Assembly: GCA_902500825.1 (NCBI GenBank) | Contig: CABVRX010000003.1 | Coordinates: 62,001-126,000 of the forward strand | Length of the DNA stretch: 64,000 nucleotides | Direction of reading: 5' to 3' | From: an uncultured Nitrospira sp. | GTDB taxonomy: Bacteria > Nitrospirota > Nitrospiria > Nitrospirales > Nitrospiraceae | In this document: positions 26,759 through 36,438 of the stretch, one piece after another | Numbering within the stretch: position 1 is the first letter of the stretch | Layout of the letters: each line of letters opens with the position of its first letter | Position numbers and translations under genes: made by a program | The notes under the pieces: model-generated | Told to the model about the DNA's origin: nothing | Seen by the model: the letters and a program-made list of their open reading frames with translations, nothing else | The model's database searches: none

Positions 26759-28999
26759 ATGGCGTTGATTGACGAGGTGAAAGCTGTGTGTGATCGGCTG
26801 GCTCCGTTGGGTTGGCGGGACCTGTTGCTGAACGTTACCGGGGGGCAGCTCGATATGTTTAAGCCCACCAGCGCTGCGCTAAAGACGGAACTTACGAAAA
26901 CGCTCACGGCCATTGATCGGACTGTAGCGGGATTTGCCGATTTCTCGCTTTCCGGGGTCAAAGCGATTACAGCGGGATCGCCGGCGAATAGCCTGTTGTA
27001 TCATGCATTGGCGTCGCCGAATGTGACGGCGGGACTCAGTGGATTTCCGACGCTCAAGGAGGTCGAGACGGTAGAGAATTATGTGTTTGGTGTTCAGCCG
27101 CCGACACTCGGGAATTTGAAAACCAAGGCAGGATTGACCGGTTCGCAACGCCTTTCAGTGGTGTTGTTTGCCTATGAGTATCGACCGGCGCGCGATACCT
27201 GCACCAGGCGTCAAGCCGACATGGTGTTCTCACGGGCCGGCGTGTCGCGTGTGGGGACACGACCGGCTCGGTATGATGCACGAAATCGTGGGTTTCAAGC
27301 CCAAGTCGCCGACGATCCATTCGCATTCCGCGTGTGTCCGGCCCGGTTCGCGGCGTTCCTTGCTGTACAAAAGAAAGGGAGCGACATCACGGTCATGCGT
27401 GCCAGATCCGGCGATAACACGCGTGATTTTTGGGTGCCGATGCATAAACTTTTCAACGGTACGGAGTGTGTTGCAGGCTTGAATCTTCAGGTTGATCTGT
27501 CCGCTTTTCATTACAACGATAAGATTCGACGGACCCGTGCCATCACCTTACGAATGACGAGAGTGCCCACCACCGCGCCGTTTCAATTTTCGACGGGAAT
27601 TGCGGAGCTGTCCACCGATGCCGCTTTGGGTGCGGGGATCGTCATGCCGGTGCCTCATCCCAGACTTGTGGAACCGGCGACGGTGAATGGACGGTTATTG
27701 ACCTACAGGGTTCCGCAGGGGCAGAAAGCGTTTGCCGCATTGGAGCCTGGCGCTGTTTCGGGTGTTGATGGATCAGAAATACGCCCTGCGCCGGCCTATG
27801 TGCATGCCCGAACGCAGGTGCGTAACGGTGCGTTGATTGACCTGAATAACGATCCCACCAGACCCGACGTCAACGACACCGTTTCCACCGGAAATTATCG
27901 AGCGCTTCACTACGTGGATTTCACCGGAGACGGTCAGGTCAGTGCGAGTGTGCCGGCCCTGGCTGGAAAACCGGAAGTGGCCGCCGCAGTGGTTCCCTGT
28001 TATTCGCTTGTTGGAGCGCCTGATTTCTTCACCGCCGCCGGCCAGCGCGAATTATTTGAAAGTGTGCCTGATGACCTCTGGGGCGTGCCGCCGGTACCAC
28101 TATGCGACACGCGGCTTCCGGCGAATCTTCAGATGCCCGGGAACGGTTTCAGCCCCTCGGAGCTGACCATCTCTGCCGTCGTGCCACTCTTAGGCCCGGC
28201 ACCGACCGGAGTCACGATTCCTCAGTCGTTCGATGCCGATCGACATTCATGCTTGCCGGACGATTGTGCCGGGGTCTTCGCGCCGGGTTGGGATGTCAGC
28301 ACTGATCGTACGAGGGTGTCTGGCGCACAAGTGCAGCACTTAGCAGCCTATGGATTGGGAAGCCCGTTCCCGGAAGACACAAAACTCTGTGCGGCGCTCA
28401 GCACATTCTGGCCGGCCGTGGCGCCGGATGCATCCAGAGCGATGTCGCCGAACACCGGAAACCCGAACTTGCGGGCAACCATCGCGCCCCTCACCGACGA
28501 GGAGATCGGTCAAGTGGGCGCACTTCCTTGGGATGGGGTCGTCGGCCCCAAGATCGGTACGTTCGGCGGCGTTGAGTTTCTCGATTGTGAGAAATTCTTA
28601 CATGTGGACTACGTGAAAAACGCCTTGGAAGGACGCTTTACGCCGCGACTCACGACCCAAGTCTCGAGTGAAGAGTATCAGCGGCGGATGGAGGCGATGG
28701 CGAAATGCTACAGCATTGTGGGCGACGATCGGAACCTGCGGTTTGTGGTCTCCTTCCGTACGGTCAGCGCGGGTGATCCGGAATTGCAGCGCGCTCAATT
28801 GGATACGTCGACGGTGTTGACAGGAGAGACCTATCGAATCGACATGATCTTAGGAGGGGAGGACACCGAACAACCGCATCCGAGCGACTTCCGCCGTAGC
28901 CTGCTCCCGATCCAAGATCGACAGATATTCTTGGTCAGTCCACGGACCGATACAGCGCTTCGTAAGCGGGCGAACCAAACCGTATGGTCGCGCGTATGA
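26759..28999 (+). CDS. Putative LodA-like quinone-cofactor (CTQ-type) protein
   Basis: A 746-residue protein. Residues 1-115 form an extra N-terminal region (SPANSLLYHALASPNV; VENYVFGV). From about 155, the phrase AGVSRVGTRPARYDARNRGF resembles the start of LodA/GoxA amino-acid oxidases (GIARVGN...). Later, SFDADRHSC (Cys498) and STFWPAVAPD (Trp551) resemble the regions that supply the Cys and Trp of the cysteine tryptophylquinone cofactor. The next gene, overlapping by 4 nt, is a LodB-like flavoprotein, the usual maturation partner. Substrate and secretion are unknown, and no signal peptide is seen. The call rests on motifs and context. Confidence 0.5.
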   Translation: MALIDEVKAVCDRLAPLGWRDLLLNVTGGQLDMFKPTSAALKTELTKTLTAIDRTVAGFADFSLSGVKAITAGSPANSLLYHALASPNVTAGLSGFPTLKEVETVENYVFGVQPPTLGNLKTKAGLTGSQRLSVVLFAYEYRPARDTCTRRQADMVFSRAGVSRVGTRPARYDARNRGFQAQVADDPFAFRVCPARFAAFLAVQKKGSDITVMRARSGDNTRDFWVPMHKLFNGTECVAGLNLQVDLSAFHYNDKIRRTRAITLRMTRVPTTAPFQFSTGIAELSTDAALGAGIVMPVPHPRLVEPATVNGRLLTYRVPQGQKAFAALEPGAVSGVDGSEIRPAPAYVHARTQVRNGALIDLNNDPTRPDVNDTVSTGNYRALHYVDFTGDGQVSASVPALAGKPEVAAAVVPCYSLVGAPDFFTAAGQRELFESVPDDLWGVPPVPLCDTRLPANLQMPGNGFSPSELTISAVVPLLGPAPTGVTIPQSFDADRHSCLPDDCAGVFAPGWDVSTDRTRVSGAQVQHLAAYGLGSPFPEDTKLCAALSTFWPAVAPDASRAMSPNTGNPNLRATIAPLTDEEIGQVGALPWDGVVGPKIGTFGGVEFLDCEKFLHVDYVKNALEGRFTPRLTTQVSSEEYQRRMEAMAKCYSIVGDDRNLRFVVSFRTVSAGDPELQRAQLDTSTVLTGETYRIDMILGGEDTEQPHPSDFRRSLLPIQDRQIFLVSPRTDTALRKRANQTVWSRV

Positions 29000-30003
29000 T
29001 GCGTGTCGTGATTATAGGCGGCGGCCCATCAGGAGCCGCCGCCGCGCTCACACTCCTCGATGCGCAGATTCCCGTCACCATTGTTGAGCAGAAATCATTT
29101 CCGCGATATCGCCCGGGAGAAACGTTGCATCCGGGTATTGAGCCGCTGCTCGACAGACTGAGGGTGGCTGATCATCTGCATGCGGCTGGATATGTCAGGC
29201 ATGCAGGGGTTTGGTCGGGATGGGGCGGCGTGATGCAATTCGTGCCATATGGCGAAGATACGAGCGGGCCCTGGAGAGGCTATCAGGCGAGTGGTGCGGA
29301 TTTTGATCGTCGATTGCTTGAGTGCGCCGGCACGCGTGGTGCGACAGTGCTGGCAGGCAAAGTGTCAGGGGTGTTGTTCACGACGTCCGGTGAGGTTGCC
29401 GGCGTGATGACGTCCAAGGGGCCGGTGCCGGCAGCCTACGCGATCGATTGCAGCGGCGGCGCTCATACACTCGCACGGCAGCTTCGCATTCCGATTGTGA
29501 GGTATTCACCCCGATTGATCGCACGCTTCGGCTATGTCAACGGTCGTTTCGACAACCCATCGCCGTCGATTCGTTCAGATCAAGAAGGGTGGACGTGGAT
29601 AGCCGAGGTCGAGCCAAATCGGTATCAGTGGACTCGTGTGACTGAAACACATCGTCGGCCTGATCGAACATGGATTCCACATGGTCTTCGAGATCTTGAA
29701 GTCGAACCGTCTCGCAGCGCAGACGTGACATGGCGTCTGGCGAAGACTGTAGCCGGGCCTGGCTATTTCCTCGCCGGTGATGCTGCGGCGGTGCTTGACC
29801 CATCATCTTCGCACGGTGTTCTGCGGGCCATCATGTCGGGAATGATGGCGGCGCATCTCGTGATCCATCGTCTGCGTCATGAAGCGGATGCGCAAATGTG
29901 CGCATCGAGATATCAAGATTGGTTGACCGGGTGGTTTCGGCATGATGTGGAGGAAATGAGTCGCGCCTACCGCACGGCACACTTGTTCGGTTTTAACGGC
30001 TAA
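28996..30003 (+). CDS. FAD-dependent oxidoreductase, LodB/QhpG-like
   Basis: A 335-residue flavoprotein of the tryptophan-halogenase/geranylgeranyl-reductase type. The dinucleotide site is VVIIGGGPSGAAAA (residues 4-17), followed by the family phrase FPRYRPGETLHPGIEPLLDRL and a C-terminal FAD motif YFLAGDAAAVLDPSSSHG. LodB and QhpG, which hydroxylate a Trp during quinone cofactor formation, share this architecture. The ATG overlaps the stop of the LodA-like gene (ATGA), strongly suggesting a joint function. Confidence 0.75.
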   Translation: MMRVVIIGGGPSGAAAALTLLDAQIPVTIVEQKSFPRYRPGETLHPGIEPLLDRLRVADHLHAAGYVRHAGVWSGWGGVMQFVPYGEDTSGPWRGYQASGADFDRRLLECAGTRGATVLAGKVSGVLFTTSGEVAGVMTSKGPVPAAYAIDCSGGAHTLARQLRIPIVRYSPRLIARFGYVNGRFDNPSPSIRSDQEGWTWIAEVEPNRYQWTRVTETHRRPDRTWIPHGLRDLEVEPSRSADVTWRLAKTVAGPGYFLAGDAAAVLDPSSSHGVLRAIMSGMMAAHLVIHRLRHEADAQMCASRYQDWLTGWFRHDVEEMSRAYRTAHLFGFNG

Positions 30004-30018
30004 CGTGAAATAAGTCAC

Positions 30019-30042
30019 TTCGCCAAGCCTGAGCATGGCGAA
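30019..30042. terminator. Possible bidirectional hairpin between convergent genes
   Basis: TTCGCCA at 30019-30025 pairs with TGGCGAA at 30036-30042 (7 bp, 10-nt loop). It sits between the flavoprotein gene and the convergent uvrA. There is no T tract, so this is a weak call. Confidence 0.35.
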
Positions 30043-30047
30043 AGAAA

Positions 30048-32855
30048 TCACGAACCATTGTGGGGGAGAACTGGCCTGAGAGTTTCCGCCAGAAACCGCC
30101 CTGTATGTGACGAAGCCGACTTCGCCACCTGTTCCGGCCTTCCTTCTGCGACAATCTGACCACCTGCTGCGCCGCCTTCAGGGCCGAGGTCGATGATCCA
30201 ATCGGCGGATTTGATCACGTCGAGGTTATGTTCAACGACTACCAGCGTATTGCCGACATTCACGAGTTTGTGGAGGACGGCGAGGAGCTTCTTGATGTCC
30301 TCAAAGTGTAGCCCGGTTGTCGGCTCATCCATAATATAGAGGACATCCTTGGCTGAGGAGTCCTTCAATTCAGCGGCGATTTTCAATCGCTGGGCTTCGC
30401 CGCCGGATAGGGTGGTGGCGGATTGACCCAGCCGCAAATAGCCAAGGCCGATGGAGGTAAGTAGGTGTAGCCGTTCCTGGAGTTTCAGCGTCCCGGTGAA
30501 GAATGAGAGCGCTTCCTCCACAGTCATGTTGAGGACTTCAGAGACATTCTTGCCACGGTACCGAATCTTCAAGATCTCCGGTTTGAAGCGTCTGCCTTCG
30601 CAGACCTCGCAGGGCGCGTAGATATCCTCGAAAAAATACATCTCTAACTTTTCCACTCCGCTGCCTTCGCAGCGCTCGCATCGTCCACCGGCGGTATTGA
30701 ACGAAAAGTGGCCGGGGGCGAATCCCTGCCGGAGCGCTTCACGTTCCGAAGCAAAGAGCTGACGGATGTCATCGAATGCTTTCAAGTACGTAATCGGGTT
30801 GGAGCGAGGCGTGCGGCCAATGGGCTGTTGATCGATCAAGCGGATACCTTCGAGGTGCTCGATGCCTTTGATCGCCTTAAACCGCCCCATAGGAAGGGAG
30901 TCCACGCGGAAGGCCCGGGCGACGGATCGGTAGAGGGTATCTTCAACCAGCGTACTCTTGCCGGAACCGGACACGCCGGTGACACAGATCAGCATGCCGA
31001 GGGGGATGCGAACGAATAGATCCTTCAGATTGTGTTCGCTCGCGCCGGCGATCACCAGCATCTTGCCGTTCCCGGATCGCCGTGATGTGGGTTGGAGGAT
31101 CTGTTCTTCGCCGCGCAAATACCGGGCGGTGGTGGCCCGACGGTCCTGAATAAATTCCTGCGTAGATGCCGCGCAGACGATCTCGCCTCCTTTTTCGCCG
31201 GAGTGAGGGCCCAGTTCGACAAGGTAGTCGGCCGACTCAATCATGCGGCGGTCATGTTCGACGACGACGACCGTATTACCGGTGTCGGCCAGATCGTGGA
31301 GGATGCCGGCCAAGAGATCGGTGTCCCTTGCATGAAGGCCGATGGTCGGTTCATCGAGGACATACAGAGTGCCGACCAACTGAGATCCCAGTTGATTGGC
31401 AAGCGCGACTCGTTGGGCCTCACCGCCGGAGAGGGTTTTGGTTTGCCGATTGAGCGTGAGGTACCCAAGGCCGACGCGCCGGAGAAATCCGAGTTTGGCT
31501 CGGAGTTGTCGGAGAATATCGGCAGCGACTTCTTGCTCAAAGGGCGAGAGGGGAAAGGATTCCACCCATTCTGAAAGGCTCTCGATGGTCCGCTCCATCG
31601 CTTGATGGATGTCGGCGCCGGCAATTTTGACGAACAGCGCATCCGGCTTGAGGCGGCTGCCATGGCAACCGGGACAATCGAAGGGCGTACGATAGCGGCT
31701 GAGGAAGACGCGGACATGCAGTTTGTAGCGCTTCCCTTCGAGATATTCGAAGAAGTCGTTAATGCCGTCGAATGACGTATCCCCCTCCCAGAGCAATCGT
31801 TGCGTATCTTTGAGAAGCGATGTGAACGGGACCGTGGTGTCGATTCCATGTCGTTTCATCGCGAGCAACATCTGTTTCTGCCACCAGACGGAGCTGGGTT
31901 TGCTCCAGGGCTCGACCACCACTTGGGCGAGGGACTTGGTTGGGTCGGGAATGACCAGCTCCGGATCATACCGCAGCACATTGCCGAAGCCTTTACATTC
32001 CGGACAGGCGCCAAGTGGGTGGTTGAACGAAAAGAGAATCGGCTTCAAGGGTTCGAATGTCCGTCCGCAACTCTGACAGAGAAATCTCGTGCTGTAGGAT
32101 TGGCGTCCATGATCGATGATGTCGACCGAACAGCGGCCTTCTCCTTCACGAAACGCCGTTTCGACTGCTTCGACCAGACGAGTGCGGTTGTCCGCTCGAA
32201 TCACCAGGCGATCGAGGATGATAAAGAGTGAGGGGTATTTATGGAGTAAAGGCTGTCCGATCTCGTGCAGATCCAGCACATCGTCGGTGGTTTTCACTCG
32301 GGTGAATCCGCGAGTGAGAAGCGACTGGACAAAAGCAGGTTCTTCTTTGGAGGAAGGCGTCGCAATGGGGAACAGCACCATCGCCCTGGCATCGGGCCAT
32401 CGTGTCAGGAGGTCGTCTGCCACCGTGTCAGGCTGAAACGAACGGGCCTCTTGCTGACAATCCGGGCAGGTGGGTTTGCCGATCTTGGCGAACAGCAGGC
32501 GCAACAGATCGGCGATTTCGGTCGTCGTTCCGACCGTCGAACGAGCCGTCCGCACCTGATTCTTCTGCTCGATGGCAATGGCCGGTCGCACATTGAGGAG
32601 GCGATCCACATCCGGACGGGCTACCTTGTCCAGGAACATTCTGGCGTAGGTCGAGAGCGACTCGACATAGCGCCATTGGCCTTCTGCGAAGATCGTGTCG
32701 AAGGCCAGCGAGGATTTCCCCGATCCAGACACGCCGGTAATAGCCGTTACCTGATTGTGCGGAATCTGCAGCGAGACGTTTTTGAGATTGTTCTGCCGGG
32801 CCCCTTCGATAATGAGGTGACTCGTCGAAGGATTGGAGTTCAGAGGGTTCGGCAC
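30048..32855 (-). CDS. uvrA: UvrABC excinuclease subunit A
   Basis: A 935-residue DNA damage-recognition ATPase. Two ABC modules are present with Walker A (TGVSGSGKSSL; TGVSGSGKSTL), signature LSGGEAQR twice, Walker B LYVLDEPTIGLH and LYIMDEPTTGLH, and zinc modules (CPDC ... CQSCG; CPGCHGSR; CERCEGSG ... CEVCEG). Length is normal for UvrA. The segment IEQKNQVRTARSTVGTTTEI departs from the common IEQKTTSKNPRSTVGT pattern, so a paralogue (UvrA-like) cannot be excluded. No ATG lies before the conserved start; GTG 32855 is the best candidate, and a longer TTG-initiated frame reaches 33050. Confidence 0.92.
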   Translation of the reverse strand: MPNPLNSNPSTSHLIIEGARQNNLKNVSLQIPHNQVTAITGVSGSGKSSLAFDTIFAEGQWRYVESLSTYARMFLDKVARPDVDRLLNVRPAIAIEQKNQVRTARSTVGTTTEIADLLRLLFAKIGKPTCPDCQQEARSFQPDTVADDLLTRWPDARAMVLFPIATPSSKEEPAFVQSLLTRGFTRVKTTDDVLDLHEIGQPLLHKYPSLFIILDRLVIRADNRTRLVEAVETAFREGEGRCSVDIIDHGRQSYSTRFLCQSCGRTFEPLKPILFSFNHPLGACPECKGFGNVLRYDPELVIPDPTKSLAQVVVEPWSKPSSVWWQKQMLLAMKRHGIDTTVPFTSLLKDTQRLLWEGDTSFDGINDFFEYLEGKRYKLHVRVFLSRYRTPFDCPGCHGSRLKPDALFVKIAGADIHQAMERTIESLSEWVESFPLSPFEQEVAADILRQLRAKLGFLRRVGLGYLTLNRQTKTLSGGEAQRVALANQLGSQLVGTLYVLDEPTIGLHARDTDLLAGILHDLADTGNTVVVVEHDRRMIESADYLVELGPHSGEKGGEIVCAASTQEFIQDRRATTARYLRGEEQILQPTSRRSGNGKMLVIAGASEHNLKDLFVRIPLGMLICVTGVSGSGKSTLVEDTLYRSVARAFRVDSLPMGRFKAIKGIEHLEGIRLIDQQPIGRTPRSNPITYLKAFDDIRQLFASEREALRQGFAPGHFSFNTAGGRCERCEGSGVEKLEMYFFEDIYAPCEVCEGRRFKPEILKIRYRGKNVSEVLNMTVEEALSFFTGTLKLQERLHLLTSIGLGYLRLGQSATTLSGGEAQRLKIAAELKDSSAKDVLYIMDEPTTGLHFEDIKKLLAVLHKLVNVGNTLVVVEHNLDVIKSADWIIDLGPEGGAAGGQIVAEGRPEQVAKSASSHTGRFLAETLRPVLPHNGS

Positions 32856-33191
32856 GGCAATGGTTCCAGTAGAAGAATGACCGACTATCGTAGCAACAGT
32901 CGGAGGCCGGTTCAATGAAGGAGCAGTGGCAGTTAGGTGGATTGGGCTTCTTGTCTTTATAGGACGAAAGCGTAAAATCCGACGAATCGTGCTATCCGAC
33001 GTGCGATGGACCGCTCGGTATTTTCTGAAGCCGACCCAAGCGTGGGACAAATATTGGGATCACGCACGGCAGACCATCCGGCTCGACAAGTTCTCGTGTG
33101 CGAGGGAGTCTATTTACACGGTGATTCAGCAAAAGGCTTCGCGAGGCAGTTCAATCCATGAGAAGATGATGGCACTAAATCAGGAGGACAC

Positions 33192-33512
33192 ATGATTCTT
33201 TCCACGACCAACAACATCGAAGGTAAGAAGGCCGTGAAGTATTTGGGCTTGGTGTCCGGGGATGCGATTCTTGGCGCGAATATCTTTCGGGATTTTTTCG
33301 CATCGATTCGAGATATCGTCGGCGGTCGCTCGGCGGCCTACGAAAAGGAACTCCGAAAGGCCAAGAATATCGCGATTGAAGAGATGCAGGAGCAAGCCGA
33401 GAACTTGGGCGCCAATGCGATCGTCGGTATCGACATCGATTATGAAACCATCGGCACCAACAGCAGTATGTTGATGGTCAGCGCGAACGGCACGGCGGTT
33501 GTGGTGGAGTAA
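33192..33512 (+). CDS. YbjQ-family (UPF0145) protein
   Basis: A 106-residue protein of the YbjQ/UPF0145 family, also called heavy-metal-binding domain. It is recognised by [27 protein letters not shown] and [12 protein letters not shown]; the family forms pentameric beta rings of unknown role. CAGGAGG precedes ATG 33192. The stop codon TAA is directly followed by a copy of the dispersed repeat. Confidence 0.92.
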   Translation: MILSTTNNIEGKKAVKYLGLVSGDAILGANIFRDFFASIRDIVGGRSAAYEKELRKAKNIAIEEMQEQAENLGANAIVGIDIDYETIGTNSSMLMVSANGTAVVVE

Positions 33513-33681
33513 CAGGAGGCTGACAATGCCCACCAGCTTCGTTCTCGCATCGTTCAGACCCTCAACGTACCCCAGAGGGTACGCCTCGGTCCTTCACTCG
33601 CTCCCGCATTGACTGTGGAATGGCGCGTCTCGGCGCGCCGGAGTTGGGTGGGTGAAAACAGTGGCCATTTTGAGTCTCCTG
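33513..33681 (+). repeat. Dispersed MITE-like repeat, copy A (diverged)
   Basis: 169 bp. The ends CAGGAGGCTGACAATG and CATTTTGAGTCTCCTG form an imperfect terminal inverted repeat. The interior carries the family core (CAGCTTCGTTCTCG..., TCAACGTACCCC...GGGTACGCCTC) and an extra module with GGCGCGTCTCGGCGCGCCGG shared with copy D. It begins at the base after the TAA stop of the YbjQ-like gene. Confidence 0.75.
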
Positions 33682-33734
33682 CGGTAAGGCTGAGCCAGCC
33701 TGACGAGATATAGTTAAACACTCGCTCGTGAAAT

Positions 33735-34073
33735 CTATCGCAGCACCAGCTTCAGCAGCCCAATGCAGCCCATATATAGGACAAGTGAGCCGACCATCGC
33801 CGGCCAGAAGCCGAGGCGAGGAACGCCCATGATCATGGCGACAACGTAGACAATCCAGGGCGGGACGAACCACAGCAAGTTCTTGGCATAGTCGACGGTT
33901 GTTGCCCCACCCCCATTGGCATAGAGCAGGATAAATGTCACGCCGGTGATGGCGGGAAAGGTGCTGGCCATGGCGGCCAGGAATGATTTGCCTTGTGAGC
34001 CAAGATAGGTGGAGAAGCTCACGATCGAGCCGCCCAGGAGGAAATAGAGCAGATACTTGCCGAGATCGTTCAC
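33735..34073 (-). CDS. DUF3147-like membrane protein
   Basis: A 112-residue protein with four transmembrane helices (KYLLYFLLGGSIVSF; FPAITGVTFILLYAN; FVPPWIVYVVAMIMG; MVGSLVLYMGCIGLLKL). It fits the DUF3147 family of small membrane proteins of unknown function. It lies 26 bp downstream of the CPBP-like gene on the same strand and may be co-transcribed with it. Confidence 0.7.
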   Translation of the reverse strand: MNDLGKYLLYFLLGGSIVSFSTYLGSQGKSFLAAMASTFPAITGVTFILLYANGGGATTVDYAKNLLWFVPPWIVYVVAMIMGVPRLGFWPAMVGSLVLYMGCIGLLKLVLR

Positions 34074-34099
34074 AAACTATCCTCCATAGTTTTCACAGA

Positions 34100-34807
34100 T
34101 CATCCTATAGCTACCTTTACGGCACTATACATCACAATGACTTCGACCGCGTGCGCGACGATGGTAATCCAAAGGTTTTGCGTTCGGAGCCAGACAGCTC
34201 CCCAGACGAGTCCATCCCACAACGCGATCCAATGGAGATAGCGAAACGTATTCTCCATGAATGGGTCGAAGGCAAACGTGAGCGTGCTTGTGATCAACGC
34301 CAGAGGAAAAAAACGCCGGCTCGAATGTGTTCCACGCCAGGTCGATTCAAGGTCGGCGAGCCGCCCCAAGAGAAAGCCGCGAAAATTTACCTCCACAAAC
34401 AGTGCGATACCGCAGATGAACCATGGCACCATGAGTAAGATCGGAAGTCGGCCATGGGGCGTCTGTTTGAGGAAGGTGATGTCGTAGCCGAGGGATGGAT
34501 AGACCGAGAGGATCACGAAGGTATTCAGGCATCCTAGTAACGACCCTATGATCAGTCCCCATTTCAGCCCGTTTCCGAATTTCGCTTTTCCCAATCCCAG
34601 TTGAGCCGGGATCTGAGACGTTCTCGAAGCCCAGAAGCCCATCGCCAGATAGGCAAGAAGTTGTGGCGTGAATTGGATAAGCAGCTCTTCTTGGAGTGAG
34701 CTGGGAAGCCAGTAATAACCGAACGTCGCTCCGATGGGGATCAGCGGAAGCGCTGGTGGCACGTTGGATATATGACCTGGCGCCAGTCGATCCGGCCCGA
34801 AAGCCAT
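34100..34807 (-). CDS. CPBP-like intramembrane protein with incomplete motifs
   Basis: A 235-residue polytopic membrane protein related to the CPBP glutamic protease family. VEVNFRGFLLGRL stands where EExxFRG is usual, FAFDPF replaces FxxxH, and AHAVEV fits the third motif. The lost acidic and His residues suggest it may be non-catalytic. It lies between the DUF3147-like gene and the TolC-family gene on the same strand (2-bp gap to the latter). Confidence 0.65.
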   Translation of the reverse strand: MAFGPDRLAPGHISNVPPALPLIPIGATFGYYWLPSSLQEELLIQFTPQLLAYLAMGFWASRTSQIPAQLGLGKAKFGNGLKWGLIIGSLLGCLNTFVILSVYPSLGYDITFLKQTPHGRLPILLMVPWFICGIALFVEVNFRGFLLGRLADLESTWRGTHSSRRFFPLALITSTLTFAFDPFMENTFRYLHWIALWDGLVWGAVWLRTQNLWITIVAHAVEVIVMYSAVKVAIG

Positions 34808-34809
34808 AG

Positions 34810-36375
34810 CTACGAAAGTTCGAGATGATACCGGTTCAGCGTGGTTGCTTTATGCCGTGCGAGATTGGACAGTGATTTGTTGTAATCGACGATCGCGCGC
34901 AACTCATTGCCTTGCGCCGTCGCGAGGTCACGCTGGAAATCGAGTACGAAGCGAGTCGTGCTGAGTCCGACTTTCAACCGTTCCTGCTCGGCCTGGAGCT
35001 GTTTCTCGGCCATGATCCGTGCCGACCTTGTGGTCTCGATGCGCTTAAAGTCGGTTTGGACCCGACGCACCGCTTCGCGGACCCCGACGATAATGTGCTG
35101 ACGGACGTTCGCCAGCGCAGCCTCGGCATTTTTGGCTTCGAGCTGTCGTTTGTTGTAGTTGCTGATGGCGGAGCGGTTGCCGAGCGGATAGCTGAATACT
35201 AACCCTGCACCATAGTTGTAGAAGTCGCTGCTGAAGTTCCTGGTGAAAGACTCGCCATAGTCGCCGCCGAGACCTGCGAGCCCCATGGTGCCCTGAAACG
35301 ACAAGGTCGGAAGTAACTGATTCCGGGCAAATTGTTTGTTGAGTTCGCCTGACTCGATGTTCTTTTTCGCCTGGACGATCTCCGGCCGTTGTTCGATTGC
35401 GGTATCGATCGCTTCCTGGAGGCTGAGGGGCTCAAGGAACGTGACGGGCGAATCGGCAGGTGTGAGGCGGACGTCTTGCCGCAATTCATCTTCTCCGGGA
35501 TTCAAGAGACGGCGTAGTTGATCTTCTTGGTCACCGATGGCTTTCTCGGCGACCAACACTTGTTCCACCCTCGATGCGACTGCGGCTTCGGCCTGGAGTA
35601 CGTCGACGATGGACATCACGCCCGCTTTTGCTTTGGCGCGGTTGGTTGCCAACAGCTCTTCGGCGGCCTTCAGGGCGGCTTGCGCCACTTTTAAGTTCTC
35701 ATTTGCAAATACCAGTTCCCAATAGGTTTGCTCCACTGTGGTGATGACGGTCATGACCCGGTCTCGAAACACGTGCTGTTCGACCACGGCATTGTTTTGA
35801 GCGACTTTGATGAAGGTCTTGTTGATCTCGATTCCAGCGTTCCTGAGCAACGGTTGGGTGAAGGTCAATGCCAGGCCTCCCGTCCAGGACGGATTGAATA
35901 AAAATCCTCTGGCGACGTCCTGATTCACACTGCTCCTTGCCGGGCTATAATTCACGTCAAAATTACCGCCGGTGATGAGATTGGTTGAGGCATCAAAGGT
36001 GACAGAATGGTTGCGTTGGTCGAAGATCCGTATTTGATCAAGCGAGCCAAGCGTTCCTCCGAACACGGGTCGATTGAGGGGGTTGACCGTCCGGTTAAAC
36101 TGACCGTTCACGCTCAAGGTCGGATCGAACTTGGACTGCTCAATGATGATATCGGCCAACCGACTGTCTTTGGTTTGACGGCTGATACTGATATCCAGAT
36201 TGCTCTGGAGCGCGCGAACCGCCGCATCCGCCAGCGAGACCGTTTCACGACGTTCTGCAAGGATTGGTTGGGTCACATCCAGGCTCCAGCCATTGGGTGG
36301 ACATGAGATGCACCCTAAGCCGACAATCACGATGGTCGCGAGGCGGTAAGGGATGGCTGAGGGGGTGCGGTTCAT
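34810..36375 (-). CDS. TolC-family outer membrane channel protein
   Basis: A 521-residue outer membrane efflux protein with an N-terminal export signal, VSLADAAVRALQSNLDI opening and the paired OEP repeats (LAFTQPLLRNAGI; ...QEAIDTAIEQRPEIVQAKKNIESGELNKQFARNQLLP). It should form a trimeric channel. No membrane-fusion protein or inner-membrane pump is adjacent; the downstream genes are small membrane proteins. AAGGAGA precedes ATG 36375. Confidence 0.92.
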   Translation of the reverse strand: MNRTPSAIPYRLATIVIVGLGCISCPPNGWSLDVTQPILAERRETVSLADAAVRALQSNLDISISRQTKDSRLADIIIEQSKFDPTLSVNGQFNRTVNPLNRPVFGGTLGSLDQIRIFDQRNHSVTFDASTNLITGGNFDVNYSPARSSVNQDVARGFLFNPSWTGGLALTFTQPLLRNAGIEINKTFIKVAQNNAVVEQHVFRDRVMTVITTVEQTYWELVFANENLKVAQAALKAAEELLATNRAKAKAGVMSIVDVLQAEAAVASRVEQVLVAEKAIGDQEDQLRRLLNPGEDELRQDVRLTPADSPVTFLEPLSLQEAIDTAIEQRPEIVQAKKNIESGELNKQFARNQLLPTLSFQGTMGLAGLGGDYGESFTRNFSSDFYNYGAGLVFSYPLGNRSAISNYNKRQLEAKNAEAALANVRQHIIVGVREAVRRVQTDFKRIETTRSARIMAEKQLQAEQERLKVGLSTTRFVLDFQRDLATAQGNELRAIVDYNKSLSNLARHKATTLNRYHLELS

Positions 36376-36438
36376 ACGTGTCTCCTTGATCGACGATTGT
36401 CAGGAGAGCATACTATAATGTGTCCGGTAGGACCTGTC

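Noticed and set aside
32926-33195. An 89-codon plus-strand frame before the YbjQ-like gene
   Set aside because: No recognisable protein character and no ribosome site; it lies opposite a possible extended uvrA start and only overlaps the next ATG.
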